Of a DNA stretch of 64,000 bases, positions 50,976-64,000 are shown piece after piece; the stretch's first letter is position 1, and each line of letters starts with the position of its first letter. Position numbers and translations under genes: made by a program. The stretch lies in NCBI RefSeq assembly GCF_964340395.1, contig NC_135571.1:7111453-7175452 (forward strand), read 5' to 3'. Below the pieces are notes generated by a model. The model had not been told where the DNA came from. It saw only the letters and a list, made by a program, of their open reading frames with translations, and did no database searches. This DNA is from Glandiceps talaboti. Its lineage: Eukaryota; Hemichordata; Enteropneusta; Spengelidae.

Positions 50976-52307
50976 ATTCAAACGACATTGATAATTAATG
51001 TAATAGAATAAATTACTTATAGTAATGATACCCATAAACACAGAGTGTAATCATGAAATTATGCAGAAAGGCGAAGACTTTGTTGAAATACAAAACCATT
51101 ACATATTAAACTGAAAGGAAAATGAACCAACTTTACCTTGGGATTACAGGATTATTCGTAATTCCTTTATTTGACATGAGCTCTGATGAAACACTTTGCC
51201 AAATGTAAATTCATATATACCTACGAATACAATTGCTACTGTCAGAATACGTCTGCTAAGGATATGAACGCCACAGGTCATTTAGAAAACACAACATTAA
51301 TTTGCAATCCAGATTAATCTTTCAGCAGTCACATCATCTACGCATCGATAGTCAGGAACAATGTGTACCTTACCTCCATTGAACTGTATACGCATATATC
51401 TATAGTCAGACCCAATTATATATTAATGGTATTAATTGCCCATAACAACACGCCTGCGCCAGTGTAATATCTAAAGAATTGCAATGTGATGCAAAGTGAG
51501 ACAATATCAATTCAGATTTCTATTTATAAAATTGTTCTATGTTTGTGGACTCAGCTTGGTTATATTGTGTTACCAACATACATGTACATGTAGAATGTGA
51601 TGTTAGCCAAACAATACTCGCATCCCAACCCTTTACCAATAGGCAATATTCTTGAGCGAAGTGATAATGCTTTAAATATTATACAATCTAAAGCCCATAA
51701 ATAAATCATAAATATATCACAAGCTTCACAAAGTAATACATCCAATGTCACATTGTCATTCCTCGAGCTGTAAAGGGTAGACAGCGCAGTTAGTTAAGCG
51801 GCAATGTTTATGAAGTGTACTTGGTCAGTCGCTCGATGAAAGACACCGAACATAACATAGGAATATTTTGAGTTTGAGAAACATCCTTCATTATACGTTT
51901 TCAAATAAGCCATACACACTCAAATTTGATGCAAAATGGTTTATTGAAGTTACATAGTTTCTAACTAACTTAGCATGCTGTATGTGTATATTCACTTGTA
52001 CAATCCCACCTCATACAATATTATACATGCATATATTTATATATTTTTTGCATTCATAATTCTTCTTTGTGTATAAACAGTTCGTTGTGAAAATAAGTTT
52101 CATTGCATTAACAGTCGGCCGTGAATAGTAGATACACCTCGTGAAATAACATTGGTGTGGGATTTTTTCTGGACATTTGGACATTTCAATTCATTTCTTT
52201 CTCTTTTGTTGTTGTTGTTGTTGTTGGTGGTGGTGGTGCAGCGTGTCGATGATGGTGGTGGTGGTTATTCTTTTTTCACAATTCTATTATAGTTGGGGAT
52301 AGTGCAA

Positions 52308-52312
<5 letters not shown>
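50976..52312. other. Spacer, no gene seen
   Basis: Non-coding. 51000-51070 matches 63890-63960 at the window end. A (GTT)n(GGT)n tract lies at about 52208-52265. Confidence 0.5.

Positions 52313-52385
<73 letters not shown>
52313..52385. repeat. (TA)n microsatellite at the Penelope-like 3' end
   Basis: About 36 TA units touching the last base of the Penelope-like fragment. Confidence 0.95.
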
Positions 52386-52914
<529 letters not shown>

Positions 52915-52928
52915 CATTAAGTTTAACG

Positions 52929-56874
<3,946 letters not shown>

Positions 56875-57879
56875 GATATCAATTAAATTGTGTTGCTGCC
56901 AATGTGGTCAAAAGTACAATCCGTCAGGTTTCTCTCAGGTGTCCGCCAGTTATTCAAAATATCGAACTTGACAATGTCTAATCTTCAAATATCATAACAG
57001 TCGACCGATAAAAATCTGCAGAGAAAAAATTGACATGAACAATATTCAATCAAGTATGGCCTTATGCCTACCTAAGCTGTCGTGAATCCGTCTATACATC
57101 ACAAGGGCGTCCCTACTTGATTCTGTGTTTCTCATGACCTACAATTCTTCAATATTGCGACATAATAAAGAATTGGACGCCCTCTATGACAAAATTAGAA
57201 GAGACCAGAGCGTCACTGCGTGTATCATGGCAACCCCACGAGCGCCTATATGAGCAAAAATGATTATTTATTGCTTTAATTTGTGAAACTTAAAAAAAAT
57301 GAGAGAGAGAGAAATTGGTTCAAACTTCACTTTTAGCCTTTTGACTTGTAATTGTAATGGCTAAGTCATTCCGAATATTAAAGTACGATTATGAATTGTA
57401 AGTATAACCAGCATTCCATACATACGCAGACTTTCTTCTTTTGTTTGTTTTAGCCAACCAACCAAATATTTTGTCAGGATGAGAAATATCACATTAAGTA
57501 CAGTCGTTCTAAGATGTTTGATCAAACGATGTACTATTAGTAGTTTTAAATTATATAAGAAAAACTCATAGATTTTCGGTTTTCATAATTTTCCCCCTTC
57601 ACAAAATATGTATACATTGTTTATGCTATTGTTTATGCATTTCATTTTCTGGTGTTACCGATGGCCCTCGTCCACATGTATATAATGTACAGTTACTATA
57701 GTGAGAGGGGAAGAAGCTGGACAAATATATTCTAATGTCAACGCAGATTGCTTACTGTTTACCGAGTACATTTGCAAAATTCATTGCATTGCAGCAATAA
57801 GTTCCACAACCTATATTGAATTATGCATTTGAGGTGGGTAAATGCTATGAGTATGTCTTAATATAATATATTTATACAT
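56875..57879. other. 5' flank of sialyltransferase copy 2
   Basis: Matches 47510-48476 with small indels. No distinct promoter element recognised. Confidence 0.5.
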
Positions 57880-58026
57880 AACCTCCCGGTATTAAGTATA
57901 GAATGAGTGCCACGTCATCTCGGACTCATGATTCCTTCATGTCGGCCGTATCCCTCCGAGGGATACAGACATAGGGGAATCATGAGTCCGAGATGACTTA
58001 GCACGAATGAGAAATACCGGGAGATT
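57880..58026. mobile_element. Palindromic element at the edge of unit 2 homology
   Basis: The left arm (AACCTCCCGGTATT ... ATCTCGGACTCATGATTCC, about 57880-57935) pairs with 57975-58026 (GGAATCATGAGTCCGAGAT ... AATACCGGGAG). An inner hairpin GTATCCCTCCGAGGGATAC lies at 57948-57966. A small MITE or cruciform-forming repeat with no coding capacity. Confidence 0.75.
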
Positions 58027-58829
58027 ATTTATTTATTTATTTATTATGTACATAGACCCACTATTTACTTTTATTATAATGATAATTTTAAACTGAAATA
58101 TTCTCAAACTTACGCTGAACGCGCATTTATATTATAAAGTGATCGGGCTACAGTGCTCAGCTGTTATGTTCATTGGGTTTCAGAATGTAATGGCAGCTGC
58201 CGTCGCTACTACTACTAACGTATATGTTGAGATCAGTAAAAAATACACCACAGACTTTCAGGTAGGGAACATTTTGCCAACGACGGGGGATTTGTCAAGA
58301 GCAGTGATTAATTCTCTGACAAAATATAGACACTTTCATCGGAAAAAATAAGACATATCGAGAGACTGACTAACGAACGGATGCCTACACCGGTTATGCA
58401 TAGAACTCAGCTCAGTCATATGCTAAAAAGATCAACACTGGCAATTTAAAATGTCGAAAACATTGTAAATTTTATATAAACACATTGTCAAAATCATTCA
58501 AAAATTCTATTAATTGTTGAATTTAACCGACAACGATTTCACTGCGTTGCGCAACTATCACAACTGGAAGTTTTTACGATGTTTATGTTAACATGTCCAC
58601 ATACGTTAGTGGCTGTACGAAAGGACATATCTACATACGTTAGTGGCTACATACGATAGATGTGTCCAAAAGAGGTGTATTTGTTCACTGTTTACACTGA
58701 TGATGATGGTCGATGTTCGGCAATCCATGAATAGCAAGGAAACCCATTTTTTCAAACAGCAACATCGTGACTGTACTGGTTGACGGTGTTTACAAATAAA
58801 TCAATGTAGTTCCGACCATCTGACTATAC
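58027..58829. other. Spacer of unit 2, no gene seen
   Basis: Non-coding; not obviously matched in unit 1. The frame 58139-58351 is short and unlike known families. Confidence 0.45.
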
Positions 58830-60932
58830 TGTGACGTCAAAGTATAGTAATAGTTGCCAGATGGCATTTTTAACCTAACTGTGCATTGTCTTAGAGGGAA
58901 GGTTTTTATGTTTGATATTTGTTCTCCAGGGTGTCCAGAACAAGAATCTACCGGGTGCCACTATGGCACCCTTGGGCAATTTTTTTAACTTGCATAAATT
59001 AAAAATGACAAATTTATGAAAATTTTGCCATTTGATAGCACATATACAACATCACAATGCATGGATGGTCAATATTTGGGGAAACAACTACTAATGATGC
59101 AATACAGAATCAAATGTCTTGCTAATTAAAAAAAAAAAACCTTGAGTACATGATGTGCTATGATATGACATCAATTTGTTGATTCAAAAGTTGTTGCCAA
59201 TACAAGTCCCACCTAACAGGTGCAGATTTGTGGTTTCATTAATTGTATGTTGTTTCAGTGTAATATCGTTTGTTTTGTCTGGTACGACTATAAGAGTAAC
59301 AACACGGAAACTTGTTGGTATTGCTCAGGCTATGCAGTATCAAATTAAAGATTGTCTATCAAGGTTCATCATCACTTTGGTTCTAAAGTGCTTTCAATGA
59401 TATACGATTATGGATATACAGTCACACCTATGAGCCTCGGTTTTACAATTTAGGCAGTGTGTTGAGAAAGTCACAAGTGGACACAAGTTATGGTCTTTGG
59501 TTGCACTACTGAACCTCCTTGTGCAAGAAACAGTTGTAGCTGTAGATCAACTGGAATTTCATGTACTACATTTTACAAGTGTGAATCAAATGAAAAATGC
59601 AAAAACGAACACTCTAATGCTGATGCATTTCGATGACATGTAATGCAGAATAAAACTGCAACCTCTAATACTTTCATCCAGCCATTATTACAGTTGCTAC
59701 TTTTTAGAAAGTTGGTTTCAAAGCTGTACTAACTTTAACTGGATTATCAACTTTTCAATCAGACAACAACACTATATTCACGGCAAATTAAAATAGACAT
59801 CGCACATGTCAATTAAAGGTCTATTATATCTTTAAGTATGGTAATAAGTTGAAATTGTGATTTATTGGGGCGCTGATGTTTGGGTGGGGACCTAAAAATC
59901 GTTTTTTTTTATTGGATATATTGCACCAAATTCTGTGTACTACTACATAAATATCTTTACGCACAGGTGATTCAATACTGTGTAGGATGATGTTATGATC
60001 TAGTCATTATATATTATAAAAAAATTCAAAAAATGTTTCAGTTGCAGCTAATGCAGCACTAAGAGTTAAATCCGGCATTTATAAACTATAAAGAAAATAC
60101 CGAAAAATATATAGAAAATAACTCAAGGTACCTAGCACACCTTGTCTTGTCCCTAGAGATAGCAGAATGGTCGTAACTGTTCTTACAACGAAGCTTGGGT
60201 TATCATTTATAGATTTGCATTTATGCAAACTATGCAAATTAAGCTATTTTATGAATTGTCAAGTCTTTTATTTCCATAGTTATCATTATTCTTTGTTTAT
60301 TCCATACTTTTACATTTATTACTCAAGTTAATGATTCGGATTTATTGAATCAATGATCAATATTGCCCGATACCGTATATATTAAAGTATGCTGCAAGTA
60401 ATTTGATTGTATTATGCAAATTATTCATTATTTTACTTCTAAGATATCTTATTTCTTTTATTACATTCCTTCAAAGCATTTATTGTAGTTAAATTATTCA
60501 AATTTCCTGAATCAGTTGCCTGGTATTAAATATTAGCTATGTTTCAAAACGGTTTTATTCTGTGCAATTTATGCAAATTTTATGCTAATTGCCAATTATT
60601 TTTAAATTGGTTTCTTTTATTTCTCAGTGACAGTTTTAGCCCAGTACTATGTTATATCTTTAAGGTAAAGATGAGTGCAATGTAAAACACACTTATACAT
60701 GATAATATAATATTGTATATATGTGCTACTAGATGGTCCACATTGGCATAAATCGGCAATTTTTAATTTATTCCAACTCTGCCAGGGTGGTACCCGCCAG
60801 ATTCTAGTTCAGGACACCCTGGAGAACAAATATCAACCATAAAACCTTCCCTCTAACACAATGCAAGATTGGTTGGCATGGCAACTGAATATGACATGTA
60901 TGGATTTCATATTACTATACTTTGACGTCACA
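58830..60932. mobile_element. Non-autonomous transposon with long terminal inverted repeats
   Basis: The left end TGTGACGTCAAAGTATAGTA (58830) is inverted at the right end (to 60932). The arms stay related inward through TGCATTGT, TTAGAGGGAAGG, TTTGTTCTCCAGGGTGTCC and GGGTRCCA (to about 58975 and 60785). Inside, 60180-60650 holds two to three degenerate units of 'atgcaaatt' / 'tcttttatttc' wording. No transposase frame is present. A target duplication is not evident, so the exact ends may be off. Confidence 0.65.
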
Positions 60933-62680
60933 CCCTGGGAATATGAGGGTCGATGTATATAATAAATGTATATATCTCATTCGAGGGTATCACGCTTACT
61001 ATCTCTGCATTGTTATCTATGACCTTGCAACAATACGTATATTGTTCATGTACAAGTGATTATTAACTTGCACCTTGCTGCCACAAAAAACACACGAAGT
61101 ATACTGAATTATTACAGGATAGTCACGGTGAGATATGATTGCTCGTTGCCTTAGGAAATCGTTTCCATACTAGTGACTTTACCCTAGCTGTTCTAGTTTC
61201 ATAGTGGAATTTGATGAAAGCATCACTTATTGTACTGTGTTCGCATACGTACACGTATGTGCTTTGAAATCACAAGTCACGACGACACATACATTGACTG
61301 ATGAGCATGGTCCACCACTTTGTGTTTTCATTAGCAAAGACTTCAACAATTGGGACATAGTACAATAAAATTAATGTTGAACAATCGAATATTATCCCTT
61401 AAAGACAAACACAGATAAGGCTATAATTATCCTACCTGCGTTTCTTTATATTTAGGAGATCAAGAAAACTAATGTTCAATAATTCTACATCGCACGGTTT
61501 CTCTACAACAGACCAAATTGACAAACTTGGCTTAGAAGAGGAATACTGCACCTTTGCGTGGAGCATTCTTGGGAAACAAATCCAGTTTGTTAGTTTCCTG
61601 ATGTGTCTGTGCGTTTAAGACATTTTCTACATAGATTTAACTAATTTGTTTATACGACAAAAGTCGTTTGATATTGAATAATTCAGTCATATACTTCAGT
61701 TCTGTCTTATCTACGTCACGAGGGAAATTGGATATGTGAAATCGGAGCACTTATTAATCTGTACGATTAGTTCTGCGCATGTCAACGTTATGACCGACGC
61801 CTGTAATAATAATCATAGTCATAATAATAATAAATGTTGATTGTTACAGAGCGGTTTCCACGCATTACAATTATTACACTGGCTCTGATCAATATCGGCA
61901 TAACAGCCCTTTATACTTCCTCAACTCCCGGGGAGCATACTGTATTGTGAATCTTGATTAATTTTGCACGAACCTCCATAAAAAGAATTAAGATCACATT
62001 TACAAAATGGTTTTATTCAACTTGCGACAACATTCTAAATACATGTTTGTCGAGGTCTAGATTCATACGCGTAAACTACAAACGCATGTGTGTGGCTGGC
62101 CATGACTTTGCGTTAGCAGTAACATTTCAGTCATTCAGAATATATATCAAACATTATGACGCTGAAAACGGAAATTGCTAAACGCAGAATAACTCAGTTG
62201 AGTTATGTAGATTCTGTAATTATCAGTGCGTACAATGTCATTGTTTGGTCATGAATATTTAATGTTTTCTGTTGATTGGCGATTATACATGAATATAGCT
62301 TTTGTTGTAAAATATTAAGACATTTCAAGGTTAAAGCATCATCAAAACTCAAAGCGAATTTATATTATATTAACCACACTGGAGAAATAACCCTTACGAA
62401 TTACTGAGTTGTTTCCCTAGACTTTATGTTTTCCGAGAGATAGAGAGTTAGATAAATCAATATATATATATATATACTCCATGTATATAATAAGTGTACT
62501 TAGATTATAATTTCTCACTGGGGTGGACAGTGGTAAATGCAGTGGTAAATTCATAATATGCAGAGTTACATAGATTAAGGTCGTGGCAATAACGACACAA
62601 AATATATTACCATCAAACACATTATGCTTTCATTGTAGCTTATACAGATACTGTACAATTACCTTTTTGACTAATTACCT
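60933..62680. other. Spacer of unit 2, matches 49490-50340
   Basis: Non-coding. Matches unit 1 in pieces: the 'ctcattcgagggtatc' stretch, the 'aacagccctttatacttcct' inverted LINE piece (61876-61950), and 62100-62400 against 50050-50360. No gene seen. Confidence 0.5.
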
Positions 62681-62689
62681 TGGCTCGAG

Positions 62690-63310
62690 CTAGACGTTGT
62701 ATCCCCGATATAGTCCACAAGAATATCGTCACAGCTACAGTTTTCTCACTCCTGGACTACTGTGACACTGTTTATTAAAACTGCAGTCTCACATTAAAAA
62801 ACAGATTACAACGTATAATTAATTTCGCTGTGTGCATCCAATGTGGGGTAAAGAAGTCTGAACACGTCACTACCGCCAGAATTGCACTTGATTGGCCAAC
62901 CAACCAGGAGGGACACAACCACAACTTCAATAAAATTGTCAAAAATGTGTTATTAACAAACTTAACAAAGTACCATCATTCCTTTCTGAACTTATAACAA
63001 GCAATTATATCGTTCATCAATACAACACAAGGACCAGATTCAACATTCCGAAAGTCCACTCCCGATCCTTCAGATGATACAGGGCATCCATCGTTGCAAA
63101 TAATTCATCAATCTATGCCTTCTGCATTCTACGACTCCTCTCGGTGTTCAATATTGTTGCACACTTTTTGTACCTCTCACGTACATTAAATCCTATATGC
63201 GGTTTATAAAGGCTGCAGTGGATTGTTACAGTATGCTCCCCAGGTAGTTGAGGCAGTATAAAGGGCCGTTTATGCCGCCATAGATCCGATCCAGTGTGGT
63301 AATAATTTTA
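62690..63310 (+). mobile_element. Degraded CR1/L2-type LINE fragment, unit 2
   Basis: The plus-strand translation, with stops, shows LLDYCDTVY, LKNRLQRIINFAV, EHVTTARIALDWP and then YNTRTRFNIPKVHSRSF. These are the C-terminal reverse-transcriptase landmarks of CR1/L2/Jockey elements (LDYCN, LQRVQNAAARL, HITPVL-LHWLP). It is more complete at the 5' side than the unit 1 copy but lacks its 3' terminus. Not functional. Confidence 0.65.
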
Positions 63311-64000
63311 AGTGCATGAAAACCCATATAATGGATACATTGCCGTTTATAAATAAATAATAAATAATAAATAATAAATTAAGCATTAACCCATCAAGTG
63401 CTTTTACATTTATTATCACTGAATCGATTGCACCATTCTAATGGAATACCTGAGCAATGGTTGAAATTTGCTTTTATCCATACACCATCTACATGTACGA
63501 GAAAGACAGACTCACATAACGATCGCGACTCGAGTCCTTTTCGATAAAACATATTTCTATTTCTAAGGTTACCAGCTAAATTATTCATTAAACTTAAATA
63601 TACATTTTCCCCATACTGCTGGAAGCGCAAATAATTGCTTATGAACCCCTACTTATCACCATTGCAACGAGCAACCTTTACAGCATCCTCATCATATTTC
63701 CAGAAACATCAAGCATGCCAAAACCAATAAGCTTTTAGCTTATGTGATCCTCAAACGACACTTATGGAAGGTTGTTTGGCTTTGAACACGAGGTCATTGA
63801 AACATGCTTTTGCATGTGCAAAAGTAAAATTATATTAATAATAAGAACAAAAATAGTCAAAAAAATAGTCCCCGTTGCAGCTAATATACCTTTAATGAAA
63901 ACGGTCAGTAATAAAATAAATTACTGATAGTAATGTTACCCATACACACAGTGTATAACAACACAATTTATATGAAATTATACAGAAAGGCTTTGTTGAA
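63311..64000. other. End of window, no gene seen
   Basis: A (AAATAATAAATA)-type tract follows the LINE fragment. The minus-strand frame 63394-63630 (78 codons) resembles no family I know. 63890-63960 matches 51000-51070, so unit 2 continues past the window. Confidence 0.45.

Overview
This is AT-rich animal nuclear DNA: split genes with GT-AG introns, long (TA)n, (CT)n and (CA)n tracts, several non-LTR retrotransposon types, a Penelope-like remnant and many palindromic MITEs. Two gene families can be recognised with confidence. Both, with this repeat mix, fit an invertebrate deuterostome (hemichordate, cephalochordate or echinoderm). I lean towards a hemichordate, but the sequence does not settle it.

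The left two thirds (about 8-42 kb) hold four histamine-N-methyltransferase-like genes. Each has three coding exons (190 nt, 336-342 nt, 344-353 nt) with phase-1 introns at the same places, giving proteins of 289-294 residues. Copy A (7985-10555) is on the minus strand; B (18800-24294), C (31147-36334) and D (39637-42118) are on the plus strand. C and D are close duplicates including flanks and a TATA-type promoter. The introns collect mobile DNA: a 2.67-kb foldback-type element in intron 1 of B, Mutator-like MITEs in intron 2 of A and of C, and a 2.2-kb array in intron 1 of C. A twin-primed L1/Tx1-clade LINE with a 17-bp target duplication lies just behind the stop codon of B.

The right third (43.6-64 kb) is a tandem segmental duplication. 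Each unit carries a four-exon, minus-strand beta-galactoside alpha-2,6-sialyltransferase-like gene (43657-47509 and 52929-56874; 429 residues each) plus a spacer with degraded LINE remnants. A Penelope-like fragment with a hammerhead-like motif sits between the two genes. Unit 2 carries an extra 2.1-kb inverted-repeat transposon and runs off the window.

The most unusual item is the 39-bp minisatellite in intron 1 of copy C. Its unit is the 3' splice site itself: polypyrimidine tract, CAG, and the first bases of exon 2. Copy A has one such junction, copy D two, and copy C about 54. Every unit also reads CAG|GTAATA, an acceptor fused directly to a donor-like sequence, as in recursive-splicing ratchet points.

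The rest (0-8 kb, 10.6-18.7 kb, 29.2-31 kb, 36.4-39.5 kb, 48.5-52.3 kb, 57-64 kb) is non-coding as far as can be seen, apart from repeats.
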